Shown: positions 25,609 to 34,712 of the stretch, piece by piece
Layout of the letters: every line of letters begins with the position of its first letter
Numbering within the stretch: the stretch's first letter is position 1
DNA from: Xylophilus sp. GOD-11R
GTDB taxonomy: Bacteria > Pseudomonadota > Gammaproteobacteria > Burkholderiales > Burkholderiaceae_C
NCBI RefSeq assembly: GCF_033546935.1
Contig: NZ_CP137854.1
Coordinates: forward strand, 2,294,001 to 2,358,000
DNA length: 64,000 nucleotides
Reading direction: 5' to 3'
Notes under the pieces: model-generated
The model's database searches: none
Told to the model about the DNA's origin: nothing
The model's input: the letters and a program-made list of their open reading frames with translations, nothing else
Position numbers and translations under genes: made by a program

Positions 25609-26790
25609 ATGAAAAACAATTTCTTCCGCGCCGCCCTGGTGCTGGGCCTGCTGTCGGCCATCGGGCCCTTCGCCATCGACATGTACCTGCCTGCGCTGCC
25701 CTCCATCGGCCATTCGCTCGACGCCTCGCCGGCGGCGGTGCAGATGAGCCTGATGGCCTTCTTCATCTCGCTGGGCGTGGGCCAGCTGGTGTACGGGCCG
25801 GTCGCCGACATGGTGGGCCGCAAGGCGCCGCTGTATTTTGGGCTGAGCCTGTTCGCGGTGGGCAGCGTGGGTTGCGCGCTGGCGCCGGATATCGGCACGC
25901 TGATCGCGTTGCGCTTCGTGCAGGGCCTGGGCGCTTGCGCCGGCATGGTGGTGCCACGCGCGGTGGTGCGCGACCTGCACACCGGCCCCGACGCCGCCCG
26001 GCTGATGTCCCTGCTGATGCTGGTGTTCAGCGTGTCGCCCATCCTGGCGCCGCTGGCCGGCAGCCTGGTGATCGAGTCCTTCGGCTGGCGCGGCGTTTTC
26101 TGGGTGGTGACGGGCGCGGCCATCCTCGGACTGGTGCTGCTGACCACCAGCCTGCCCGAGACGCGGCCGGCATCCGAGCGGGTCGACAGCAGCGTGGGCA
26201 GTGCGCTGGCCGCCTACCGCCAATTGCTGGGCGACAGCCACTTCCTGGGGCTGGTGTTCATCGGCGCCTTCGGCATCTCCAGCTTCTTCGCCTACCTGGC
26301 GCATTCGTCCTTCGTGCTGATCGGGCATTACGGCCTGTCGCCCCGGCAGTACAGCATCGCCTTTTCGGTGAATGCGGCCTCGTTCATCGGGGTGTCGCAG
26401 CTGACCGGAAAGCTCAGCCAGCGCTTCGGCCTCAAACGCCTGGTGTCCGGCGCGGTGGTGGGCTATGCGGTCACCATGGTGCTGCTGGCGGCGACCTCGA
26501 TCGCCGGCATCGACTCGCTGCCGGTGATGGTGGTGCTGCTGTTCATCGGCTTCGGTTTCCTGGGCCTCATCGTGCCGACCACGGCGGTGCTGTCGCTGGA
26601 GGCGCACGGCGCCATCGCCGGCACCGCGTCGGCATTGATGGGCACGCTGCAGTTCGTGACCGGTGCGGCGGTGATCGCGATCTCCGGCATCTTCGCCAAC
26701 GGCACGGCCGAGCCGATGCTGGTGGCCATCGCCTGCTGCGCGGTGCTGTCCTTCGTCACCGCCCGCCTGACCTTGCGCGGCCAGCACTGA
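25609..26790 (+). CDS. MFS efflux transporter, Bcr/CflA family
   Basis: A 393-residue 12-helix major facilitator. It begins with the PFAIDMYLPALPSI segment typical of Bcr/CflA drug-proton antiporters, followed by the loop-2/3 motif YGPVADMVGRKAPL and the antiporter motif around GLGACAGMVVPRAVVRDL. It probably exports bicyclomycin-like drugs, sulfonamides or dipeptides, but the native substrate is not evident. It is monocistronic and convergent with the PAS-LuxR regulator gene. Confidence 0.92.
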   Translation: MKNNFFRAALVLGLLSAIGPFAIDMYLPALPSIGHSLDASPAAVQMSLMAFFISLGVGQLVYGPVADMVGRKAPLYFGLSLFAVGSVGCALAPDIGTLIALRFVQGLGACAGMVVPRAVVRDLHTGPDAARLMSLLMLVFSVSPILAPLAGSLVIESFGWRGVFWVVTGAAILGLVLLTTSLPETRPASERVDSSVGSALAAYRQLLGDSHFLGLVFIGAFGISSFFAYLAHSSFVLIGHYGLSPRQYSIAFSVNAASFIGVSQLTGKLSQRFGLKRLVSGAVVGYAVTMVLLAATSIAGIDSLPVMVVLLFIGFGFLGLIVPTTAVLSLEAHGAIAGTASALMGTLQFVTGAAVIAISGIFANGTAEPMLVAIACCAVLSFVTARLTLRGQH

Positions 26791-26803
26791 GCCCGAGTCT
26801 TCG

Positions 26804-27388
26804 CTAGGCACCCATCAGGCGCTGCACCAGGTCGGCGGTGCTGATCGCCTGGAACTTGCGCATCAGCCGCGCCCGGTAGATCTCGACCGTGCGGTGGCTG
26901 ATGCCCAGCGCCCGTCCGATCTCCTTGGAGGTGAGCCCGTGCAGCAGCTGCGCGGCCACCTCGCGCTCGCGGGCGGTGAGCTCGGCCTGTGACGGCCGCT
27001 GCGCGCCCAGGTCTTCGAAGGTCCAGATGCCGGCCTGGTGCGGCGCGTCGCGGTTGAGGGCGCGACCGGTGACGTGGCACCAGAAGGTGTCGCCGCGCAG
27101 CCGGCCGCCGACGCGGCGCATCAGCCGGTTGTCCGAATAGCGGCCCGAGGCATTGAGGATCGGCAGCATGCGTGCGCCGATGCGCTCGTATTCGTCCACG
27201 CTCGGGTAGAGCAGCTGGAAGGACTGGCCCACCAATTGCTCGCGGTCGGCACCGAACATCTCGCACAGCTGCCGGTTGCAATCCACCATGGTGCGGTTGC
27301 GCGAGATCACCAGGCCGACCGGCGCGAGCTCGAAGGCCTGGCGGTAGTCGACCGGCGACGCCAGGGGCAGGGGATCAGGGACTTCCAT
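26804..27388 (-). CDS. PAS domain LuxR-type transcriptional regulator
   Basis: A 194-residue cytoplasmic regulator. The N-terminal half is one PAS domain (FELAPVGLVISRNRTMVDCN onward), and the C-terminal 65 residues are a LuxR/FixJ HTH (ELTAREREVAAQLLHG, then SKEIGRALGISHRTVEIYRARLM). There is no receiver domain, so it probably senses a ligand or redox state through PAS. It is divergent from the CoA-transferase pair, and an inverted repeat lies nine bases before its ATG, which suggests both autoregulation and control of scoAB. Confidence 0.9.
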   Translation of the reverse strand: MEVPDPLPLASPVDYRQAFELAPVGLVISRNRTMVDCNRQLCEMFGADREQLVGQSFQLLYPSVDEYERIGARMLPILNASGRYSDNRLMRRVGGRLRGDTFWCHVTGRALNRDAPHQAGIWTFEDLGAQRPSQAELTAREREVAAQLLHGLTSKEIGRALGISHRTVEIYRARLMRKFQAISTADLVQRLMGA

Positions 27389-27396
27389 TAGGAAAC

Positions 27397-27418
27397 ACTA
27401 CGTACATCGCTACGTAGT
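27397..27418. promoter_or_regulatory. Inverted repeat, likely operator of the PAS-LuxR regulator
   Basis: Perfect eight-base arms ACTACGTA (27397-27404) and TACGTAGT (27411-27418) flank a six-base spacer. Each arm contains the hexamer TACGTA. The site lies nine bases before the regulator ATG and 67 bases before scoA, as expected for a dimeric LuxR-type protein that controls both directions. Confidence 0.65.
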
Positions 27419-27484
27419 ATCGTTGTTCGACCCCGGCTCCGGCCCATCATCGGTACCTCGCAAAACCAGTCGCAAGGAGATTTC

Positions 27485-28318
27485 GTGAACAAGCTCTATC
27501 CCTCGGCAGAGGCGGCGCTCAAGGGCGTCGTCCAGGACGGCCAGTTGCTGGCCGTCGGCGGCTTCGGCCTCTGCGGCATTCCGGAAGCGTTGATCGACGC
27601 GCTGCGCGACTCGGGCGTGCAGAACCTCTCGGTGGTGTCCAACAACGCTGGCGTCGACGGGTTCGGGCTGGGCAAGCTGCTGGAGACACGGCAGATCAAG
27701 AAGATGATTTCCAGCTACGTGGGTGAGAACAAGGAGTTCGAGCGCCAGTACCTGGCCGGTGAGCTGGAGTTGGAGTTCACACCGCAGGGCACGCTGGCCG
27801 AGAAGCTGCGTGCCGGCGGCGCGGGCATTCCGGCCTTCTTCACCAAGACCGGCGTCGGCACCCAGGTCGCCGAAGGCAAGGAAACGCGCGAGTTCGGCGG
27901 CGAAACCTATGTGATGGAAGAGTCGCTGGTGCCCGATGTGGCGCTGGTCAAGGCCGACGTGGCCGACAAGTCCGGCAACCTGCGGTTTCGTCTGACGGCC
28001 CGCAACTTCAACCCGGCCGCCGCCATGGCGGGCAAGGTCTGCATCGTGGAGGTGGAGCGCATCGTCGAGACCGGCGAGATCGCGCCCGACGACGTGCACC
28101 TGCCGGGCATCTACGTGCACCGCATCGTGGTCAATCCGACGCCGGAAAAGCGCATCGAGAAACGCACGCTGAGCGCCGCCGCACCGGTGGACGCGGCCGC
28201 CGCCAAGGCCGAGGCCGAAGCCGCCATCGCGCACGCCGCCGCACCGGCGGGCGAGGCCGCCGCCGTGCCCAAGGTCGACATTCCGGCCGCTCAACTTACC
28301 GACCGCAAAGGAGCCTGA
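27485..28318 (+). CDS. scoA: 3-oxoacid CoA-transferase subunit A
   Basis: A 277-residue alpha subunit of a class I CoA transferase (SCOT), which activates acetoacetate or a similar 3-oxo acid with succinyl-CoA. Family blocks are [36 protein letters not shown] and [17 protein letters not shown]. Residues from about 230 to the end form an Ala/Glu-rich tail ([17 protein letters not shown] and on) beyond the normal domain. The start codon is a GTG at 27485 with AAGGAG upstream. It is directly followed by scoB. Confidence 0.94.
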   Translation: MNKLYPSAEAALKGVVQDGQLLAVGGFGLCGIPEALIDALRDSGVQNLSVVSNNAGVDGFGLGKLLETRQIKKMISSYVGENKEFERQYLAGELELEFTPQGTLAEKLRAGGAGIPAFFTKTGVGTQVAEGKETREFGGETYVMEESLVPDVALVKADVADKSGNLRFRLTARNFNPAAAMAGKVCIVEVERIVETGEIAPDDVHLPGIYVHRIVVNPTPEKRIEKRTLSAAAPVDAAAAKAEAEAAIAHAAAPAGEAAAVPKVDIPAAQLTDRKGA

Positions 28319-28319
28319 G

Positions 28320-28961
<642 letters not shown>

Positions 28962-29134
28962 AGCACGATTCGGGGGGTCGGTGGACTTGCGGCGATGCAT
29001 TTTTGTCGCTGAAAACAGGTACGAAGTCATGCGCAGCCTGCAAAGGATGCGCTAGATTTCATGACGCTGCGTAGAAAACGCTCGCAGCGGTCTTCCACCC
29101 ACTGGCGGTTCGCTCCGCGATCAAGGGGCGCTTC

Positions 29135-29974
29135 ATGGACAGAGTCAACGACGGTTTTCTGCGCTCGCGCGGCGGAACCGCCAAGCTGCTGGACGACTGC
29201 ATTGCCGACGCGTCGCGTCAGGAAGCCGCCCGCGCCGAAGTCACCCGTGCGCTGCTGCGCGATCTCAAAGCCGAGTTCCAGGGCCGACGAGCGGACGCGC
29301 CATCGGTAGTCGCTGCTCCCGTCGGCGTGCCCACGGCGCCGACGCAAACGCCATTGGCGGCGCCGGCACCGAATGGCGATTTTTTTCTGGCGGGGCCGGG
29401 GCGCAAGAAGCTCGGCGAGCGGCGTCGGCGCATCCTGGCGTGCTACGTGTCGATGCTGGCGGACAAGCGCAACGAGCGCATCACCACCGCCGCGCTGGCG
29501 CAGTTCATGGAGCTCAGCGAAGCGGCACTCTATCGCAACTTCGCCAGCAAGGGCGCCATGCTCGAAAGCCTCATCGACGCTGTCGAAGACGCGCTCTTCG
29601 CGCAGATCGAGCAGATCGACCGGCATGCGGTTCGGTACCGGCTCGACACCCGCAGCCATGTCGCCATGCTGGTGGCGCTGCCCTTGAAGTTCGCCGAGGC
29701 CTACCCCGGCGCATCGCGCCTCATGGCGGGCGACGCACTCGCGGTGGAAGACTCCCAGCTGCGCAATCGCATGACCATGGTTTTCGTGCGCTTCGAATCC
29801 ACGCTGCTCGGCGCATTGCTGCGCGGTGAGAGCGTGCCCAAGCGCAACCCGGCGGGCCTGGCTGCCGCGCTCTGTGCCTTCTCCGTGGGCCGCATGCTGC
29901 GGTTCTCCAATTCGGGGTTCGCCGACATGCCCACGGCCGACCTGGACGCGTGTCTGGAGATGATGCTCCGCTAG
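29135..29974 (+). CDS. slmA: SlmA-like TetR-type nucleoid occlusion protein with an N-terminal extension
   Basis: A 279-residue protein. Residues from about 88 on match SlmA: KKLGERRRRILACYVSML, then a TetR-type HTH (ITTAALAQFMELSEAALYRNFASKG) and an all-helical C-terminal domain. SlmA binds DNA away from the terminus and blocks FtsZ assembly over the nucleoid. The first 85 residues are extra: a charged helix then an Ala/Pro/Thr-rich linker. E. coli SlmA is about 200 residues, so the extension is notable. A start within the linker would give the normal length, but no good start codon is evident there. Confidence 0.78.
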   Translation: MDRVNDGFLRSRGGTAKLLDDCIADASRQEAARAEVTRALLRDLKAEFQGRRADAPSVVAAPVGVPTAPTQTPLAAPAPNGDFFLAGPGRKKLGERRRRILACYVSMLADKRNERITTAALAQFMELSEAALYRNFASKGAMLESLIDAVEDALFAQIEQIDRHAVRYRLDTRSHVAMLVALPLKFAEAYPGASRLMAGDALAVEDSQLRNRMTMVFVRFESTLLGALLRGESVPKRNPAGLAAALCAFSVGRMLRFSNSGFADMPTADLDACLEMMLR

Positions 29975-30013
29975 CGCGGCGGCTGACTCTGGCTCACCGG
30001 CTCCGTGGCGGCG

Positions 30014-30058
30014 TAAAAAGCGCAACGGGCGGAGGTTCGAGAACCATCCGCCCGTTGC
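30014..30058 (-). terminator. Rho-independent terminator for the small leftward gene
   Basis: A perfect twelve-base stem (30022-30033 with 30047-30058, GCAACGGGCGGA/TCCGCCCGTTGC) with an inner GGTTC/GAACC helix. On the minus strand it is followed by GCTTTTTACG, a U tract. It lies just beyond the stop of the 24-residue membrane protein gene and so supports that gene. Upstream on the plus strand it may also end slmA transcription. Confidence 0.8.
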
Positions 30059-30086
30059 AGGGAGCTGAAAGCAGTTGCGGGGTCAG

Positions 30087-30161
30087 TCAGCGCAGTCCGA
30101 AGAAGGAAAGGACCGCGGCGATGACGACAACGAGACCGACGACGTAGATGATGGTGTTCAA
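30087..30161 (-). CDS. Tiny single-span membrane protein (24 residues)
   Basis: The predicted peptide MNTIIYVVGLVVVIAAVLSF plus FGLR is one membrane helix with almost no soluble part. The start is a TTG at 30161, with a strong AGGAGG eight bases before it. A good terminator follows the stop. I recall close relatives (starting MNTIIYIVG) being common in Burkholderiales, without known function. Longer in-frame starts exist upstream but lack a ribosome binding site and would add a non-hydrophobic lead. Confidence 0.68.
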   Translation of the reverse strand: MNTIIYVVGLVVVIAAVLSFFGLR

Positions 30162-30315
30162 GGCGATGCCCTCCTGATTGAGGCGTCCAGAATCCATGCA
30201 GGCGCCGGGGTGGATTGTCGGCAGGAGGCATGGCACCTTGTAGGAGATCCCTTTTTTCTGGGCCGCTCGCAAAGCCTTGGCGCGTGCGCGAGCGAGCCAG
30301 GCCGGGGTCAGCGGC

Positions 30316-32487
30316 TCACGCGGTGGTGGAGTGCGCGAAGTCCGCGGCGTGTTCGGGCTTCTGCCCGCGTGACCATTCGAGCAGGGTGCCTGGGGTCATG
30401 GGGCGTGCGAAGTAGTAGCCCTGCAGCTCGTCGCACTGCATGCCCAGGAGGATGTCGCGCTGCCCCTCGGTCTCCACACCTTCGGCCACCACCAGCAGGC
30501 TGAGGGCATGGGCGAGCTGGATCACGGCCTCGACCACGGCACGCGCATCCGAACTGCTTTCGAGGTCCTTCACGAAACTGCGGTCGATCTTCAGTTGCTG
30601 CGCCGGCAGCTGGCGCAGGTAGCTCAGGCTCGAGTAACCGGTGCCGAAGTCGTCGATGGCCAAATACACGCCGATCTGTGCCAGCGCCTCGAAGGCGCGC
30701 CGGGTGATGTGCATGTCTTCCATCGCCACCGATTCGGTGATCTCGCACAGCAGCTGCGAGGAGTCGATGTGATAGCGCTCCAGGGCGGCCTGCACCCGTT
30801 CGGCCAGGTTGTTCTCGCGCAGCTGGTGCACCGACAGGTTCACCGCCACCCGCATGCGCAGGCCTTGCTCGCGCCATTCGGACATCTGGCGGCAGGCTTC
30901 CTCGATCACCCAGTTGCCGATCTGCCCGATGAGGCCGAAGCGCTCGGCCATGCCGATGAATTCGTCCGGCGGCACGTTGCCGCGTACCGGATGCGTCCAG
31001 CGCAGCAGGGCTTCCACGCCGTGGATGCGGTTGCTGGCGCCGCTGACCTTGGGCTGGTAGTGCAGGCTGAACTGGCCGAGCTCCAGCGCGGTGCGCAGGT
31101 CGCTCAGCAGTTCGAGCTGGGTGTTGGCGTCGGCCCCCATGGAGGGCTCGAACATCGCGTAGTTGCTGCCGCCGGCCCGCTTGGCGGCGTACATGGCCGC
31201 GTCGGCATTGGCGATGAGCTTTTCGCGCTGGCCGGTTTCCGGATAGAGCACGATGCCGACCGAGCAGGAGATCTTAATGTTGCGGTCCGCGACCGAGAAG
31301 GCGCCGGCCAGCACGCCGATGATCTTGCGGGCCACCAGCGCGCAACCGGCGGCGCTGGGCACGTCTTCGAGCAGCATCAGGAACTCGTCGCCACCCACGC
31401 GGGCGACGGTGTCGTTCTCGCGCGCCTGGTTGCGCAGGCGGCTGGCTACTTCGGTCAGGATCAGGTCGCCGGTCGCGTGACCGAAGGAATCGTTGATCGG
31501 CTTGAAGCCGTCGAGGTCGATGAACAGCACCGCCAGCCGCGCCTCCACGCGCTCCTTGTCGCGGTTGAGCCGGTCGGCGCGGGACAGTGCCTGGTTGAGC
31601 CGGTCTTCGAAGAGCAGGCGGTTCGGCAGGCCGGTGAGCGGATCGGTGAAGGCACGCTCCTGCAGTTCGGCGTTGGCGCTCTTGAGCTGGGTATTGGCCT
31701 TGACCAGCGAGGCGGTCAGCCGTTCGGCCGTGCTCTGCAGCCGGGCATCGAGCATCGACAGCAGCAGGGTGCTGACCAGCAGCGTGACCGACACCAGCAG
31801 CACCACGACGGTGAGCGCGGCACCGCCGAGTCGGTCGGCGCTCAGGCAGAACGAGTCCATGGGGAACTGCGCGCCGGCCATGCCGACGTAGTGCAGCCCG
31901 CAGATGCCGGCCGACAGCACCACCGCCGCGCCGAACTGCGCCGGTACGCGGCGATTGGTCGCGACCTTGAGCAAGCGATGGAACAGAAACAGCGCGGCGG
32001 CCGATGCGATGACGGCGATCAGCACCGACAGGCCCACCAGCGGGAAATCCCACTGGATCGACGGCGTCATGTCCAGCGCCGCCATGCCGATGTAATGCAT
32101 GCTCGAAATGCCGATGGCCATCGCGATCGAGCCGCGTATGAGGTTGCGCGGCCGGTAGGTCATGCGGCCGGCGACACCCAGCGCCACGGCCGAGGCGACC
32201 ACGCCGGCGACCCAGGAGAGCAGGGTGAACTTGTAGTTGTAGCCGAGCTGGATCGGCAGCACGAAGGCCTGCATGCCCAGGAAGTGCATCGCCCAGATGC
32301 CGGTGCCCATGACGCCGGCGCCGAAGGTCCACCACAGCACGCTGGCCCGGCCGCGGGTGGCGTGCACGCGGCGTGCAAGGTCCAGCGCTACATAGGACGC
32401 CAACGTGGCGATGACGACCGACGCCAGCAGACCCATGGGGTCGTATTGGGTAGGCATCAGGCCGGCCTCGTTGTGGGCAAAGAACAC
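30316..32487 (-). CDS. MHYT-GGDEF-EAL protein, bifunctional cyclic di-GMP enzyme
   Basis: About 723 residues. The N-terminal 250 residues are a seven-helix MHYT sensor with the repeats MHFLGM, MHYIGM and LHYVGM, thought to bind a metal and sense oxygen, CO or NO. A short coiled coil leads to a GGDEF domain with intact GGDEF and then an EAL domain with intact EALLRW, the ITESV block, and DDFGTGYSSL. Both synthesis and breakdown of cyclic di-GMP are possible. The GTG at 32487 is chosen for AAGGA five bases upstream; the ATG at 32457 is an alternative, and a TTG at 32550 is unlikely. Confidence 0.9.
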   Translation of the reverse strand: MFFAHNEAGLMPTQYDPMGLLASVVIATLASYVALDLARRVHATRGRASVLWWTFGAGVMGTGIWAMHFLGMQAFVLPIQLGYNYKFTLLSWVAGVVASAVALGVAGRMTYRPRNLIRGSIAMAIGISSMHYIGMAALDMTPSIQWDFPLVGLSVLIAVIASAAALFLFHRLLKVATNRRVPAQFGAAVVLSAGICGLHYVGMAGAQFPMDSFCLSADRLGGAALTVVVLLVSVTLLVSTLLLSMLDARLQSTAERLTASLVKANTQLKSANAELQERAFTDPLTGLPNRLLFEDRLNQALSRADRLNRDKERVEARLAVLFIDLDGFKPINDSFGHATGDLILTEVASRLRNQARENDTVARVGGDEFLMLLEDVPSAAGCALVARKIIGVLAGAFSVADRNIKISCSVGIVLYPETGQREKLIANADAAMYAAKRAGGSNYAMFEPSMGADANTQLELLSDLRTALELGQFSLHYQPKVSGASNRIHGVEALLRWTHPVRGNVPPDEFIGMAERFGLIGQIGNWVIEEACRQMSEWREQGLRMRVAVNLSVHQLRENNLAERVQAALERYHIDSSQLLCEITESVAMEDMHITRRAFEALAQIGVYLAIDDFGTGYSSLSYLRQLPAQQLKIDRSFVKDLESSSDARAVVEAVIQLAHALSLLVVAEGVETEGQRDILLGMQCDELQGYYFARPMTPGTLLEWSRGQKPEHAADFAHSTTA

Positions 32488-32608
32488 GGAAGTCCTTGGT
32501 GTGACGGGTATTGCCGATACCGGATGCGCCGGCAACGAGCGCGCGTCCAAGTGTAACTGTATGCGATAAAAACGAGGCGGCTGTTACTTCGACGCGGTTT
32601 TCCGGTTG

Positions 32609-33556
32609 TCAGCCTGCAACGGCGATTTTCGATTCCAGGGCCTTCACGAGCGAGGTGAGCAGGCGGTTGGCGGGCACCGGCACGTCGAGCACTTCGGCGC
32701 GGCGCACGATGTAGCCGTTGAGGTGGTCGATTTCGCTGGGCTTGCCACGCGCCAGGTCCTGCGCGGTGGACGACAGCTGGCCCGGCATGGTGGTGGCGAT
32801 GGCGCGCACCGCTTCGGCGACGTCGCCGGGGATCTCGATGCCGTCGGCCTGCGCGACGGCCAGGCATTCGGCCACCACGTCGGCCAGGCAGTCGGTGATG
32901 CCGGGCTGGCGCACCAGCTGGCCGTAGGGCAGGGCGGTGATGGCCGACATGGCGTTGTAGGCGCAGTTGAGCACCAGCTTGGCCCAGAGCGCGCCGCGAA
33001 CGTTGTGCGAGATCTGCGTGGGAATGCCGGCGGCGGCGAAGAGGCTCGCCCACTGCGCGCTGTGCGAGGACGGCGCGATGACGAGTTCGCCCCGACCGTG
33101 GTGGCGCACGTGGCCCGGCCCGGCCATGGCGGTGGCCACGTACACCACGGCGGCAGCGACCTCTTCGCGCAGCACCGATCGCAGGCGGATGTCGTTGTCC
33201 ACGCCGTTTTGCAGCGTCAGCACCAAAGCTTTCGCGTCGAGGTAGGGCAGCATTTCGGCGGCGGCCGATTCGGTGTCGGTGGACTTGACGCAGAACAGCA
33301 CCAAGTCGGCGCCGTCGACCGCCGAGGCGTCGGTGGCGGCTTCCATGGCAATGAATTCGTCGAAGGCGGCCGTCTCGATGCGCAGGCCGTGCGTGCGCAC
33401 CGCCTCGACGTGCGCCGGGCGGCCGATCAGCACGACCTCATGGCCGGCGCGGGCGAGCAAGCCGCCGTAATAGCAGCCGACGGCACCCGCGCCCATGACG
33501 GCGATGCGGTGGCGACGGCCATGGAGGGCGGATGGCTGCTTTTCGGTAGAGGTCAT
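32609..33556 (-). CDS. panE: 2-dehydropantoate 2-reductase family protein
   Basis: A 315-residue ketopantoate-reductase-like enzyme, normally NADPH-dependent in coenzyme A synthesis. The Rossmann start RIAVMGAGAVGCYYGGLLARAG, the KSTDTESA block with the family Lys, QNGVDN, and the C-terminal helical domain with KLVLNCAYNAMSA are seen. Several paralogues with other substrates exist in Burkholderiales, so the pantothenate role is uncertain. The ATG at 33556 (MTSTEK) is chosen; the open frame continues to 33637 but overlaps the divergent yebC promoter region. Confidence 0.85.
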   Translation of the reverse strand: MTSTEKQPSALHGRRHRIAVMGAGAVGCYYGGLLARAGHEVVLIGRPAHVEAVRTHGLRIETAAFDEFIAMEAATDASAVDGADLVLFCVKSTDTESAAAEMLPYLDAKALVLTLQNGVDNDIRLRSVLREEVAAAVVYVATAMAGPGHVRHHGRGELVIAPSSHSAQWASLFAAAGIPTQISHNVRGALWAKLVLNCAYNAMSAITALPYGQLVRQPGITDCLADVVAECLAVAQADGIEIPGDVAEAVRAIATTMPGQLSSTAQDLARGKPSEIDHLNGYIVRRAEVLDVPVPANRLLTSLVKALESKIAVAG

Positions 33557-33678
33557 GGCTTGCGCTCGTGTGTCATCGAATGCCCGGATGTTAGGACGAG
33601 CGAGGGCCGTGCGGACGGTCTCGCCGATGCAGGACAATCGTCGGCTTCGACAGAACCAGCAGCAGAGGAAGGCCGCAC

Positions 33679-34407
33679 ATGGGCGCTCAATGGAAAGCCA
33701 AGGGCAAGGAAATCGCAGCGAACGCGAAAGGGCGGCTGTTCGGCAAGCTCGCCAAGGAAATCATGGTCGCGGCGCGCGGCGGGGCGGATCCGGCCGGGAA
33801 TTCGCGGCTGCGGCTGGTGCTGGAGCAGGCGCGCAAGGTGTCCATGCCCAAGGACACACTGGAGCGCGCCATCAAGAAAGGCGCCGGGCTCACCGGCGAA
33901 ACCGTGCATTTCGAGCACGTGATGTACGAGGGCTACGCGCCGCACCAGGTCGCGGTGATGGTCGAATGCCTGACCGACAACCTCAACCGCACCGCACCCG
34001 AGATGCGCGTGCTGTTCCGCAAGGGGCAACTCGGCACCTCCGGCTCGGTGGCCTGGGATTTCGACCACGTCGGCATGATCGAAGCCGAGCCGACCGCGGC
34101 CGAGGCCGACGCGGAAGTGGCGGCCATCGAGGCCGGCGCCCAGGACTTCGAAGTGCGTGAGCCGGAAGAAGGCGACACCAAGGCGGTGACGCTGTTTCTC
34201 ACCGATCCCTCCGATCTCGACCTGGTGAGCCGGGCGCTGCCCACGCACGGTTTCACGGTGCTGTCGGCCCGGCTGGGTTACCGGCCGAAGAACCCGGTCG
34301 ATCCGGCCAGTCTGAGCGCCGAAGCGCTGGAAGAAGTGGAAAGTTTCCTGGCCGCGATCGATGCCAACGACGACGTGCAGCAGATGTACGTCGGGCTGGC
34401 CGGTTGA
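33679..34407 (+). CDS. yebC: YebC/PmpR family protein (TACO1-like)
   Basis: A 242-residue protein of the universal YebC family, begins [20 protein letters not shown] (family form GHSKWANIKHRK with shared spacing). Other landmarks are DNPRLR-like [44 protein letters not shown] and NRTAPEMR. Relatives act as transcription regulators or, as now proposed, translation factors for difficult peptide stretches. This one belongs to the YeeN-like branch more than to the RuvC-linked YebC, judging from its unlinked position; that is a weak inference. Confidence 0.92.
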   Translation: MGAQWKAKGKEIAANAKGRLFGKLAKEIMVAARGGADPAGNSRLRLVLEQARKVSMPKDTLERAIKKGAGLTGETVHFEHVMYEGYAPHQVAVMVECLTDNLNRTAPEMRVLFRKGQLGTSGSVAWDFDHVGMIEAEPTAAEADAEVAAIEAGAQDFEVREPEEGDTKAVTLFLTDPSDLDLVSRALPTHGFTVLSARLGYRPKNPVDPASLSAEALEEVESFLAAIDANDDVQQMYVGLAG

Positions 34408-34416
34408 AGAAACCGC

Positions 34417-34677
34417 TCAGCGGTAGAAGGCCTCGACCTTGCCCTTGAGCTTGATCTGCAGCGGCTGGCCCTTGCGGTCGCGTGTCTTGGGAGAGGGCAC
34501 CTTGATCCAGCCTTCGCTGATGCAGTATTCCTCCACGTCGCCGCGCTCCTTGTCGTTGAAGCGGATGCCGATGTCGTGATGAAAGACTTCGGCGACGTGG
34601 TGCGGGCTGCGCGGGTCCACGCTGAGGTGATCGGGCAGGGCCGGGCGCTGGGTCTGGTCGTTGGGGGTATCGCTCAT
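34417..34677 (-). CDS. DUF3297 family protein
   Basis: An 86-residue soluble protein with DHLSVDPRSPHHVAEVFHHD, then GIRFNDKERGDVEEYCISEGW and a basic C-terminus with GKVEAFYR. I recognise it as DUF3297, a small family of unknown function found in many proteobacteria. The ATG at 34677 is chosen; the longer open frame upstream reads through the lacI region in the wrong frame. It is convergent with yebC, with nine bases between the stops. Confidence 0.85.
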   Translation of the reverse strand: MSDTPNDQTQRPALPDHLSVDPRSPHHVAEVFHHDIGIRFNDKERGDVEEYCISEGWIKVPSPKTRDRKGQPLQIKLKGKVEAFYR

Positions 34678-34712
34678 GCTGCCGATTTTGCCCGACGCAC
34701 CGGACCTTGATT

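Noticed and set aside
30508..32556. A 682-codon plus-strand frame opposite the MHYT-GGDEF-EAL gene
   Set aside because: The product is low-complexity and antisense to a gene with intact GGDEF and EAL motifs.
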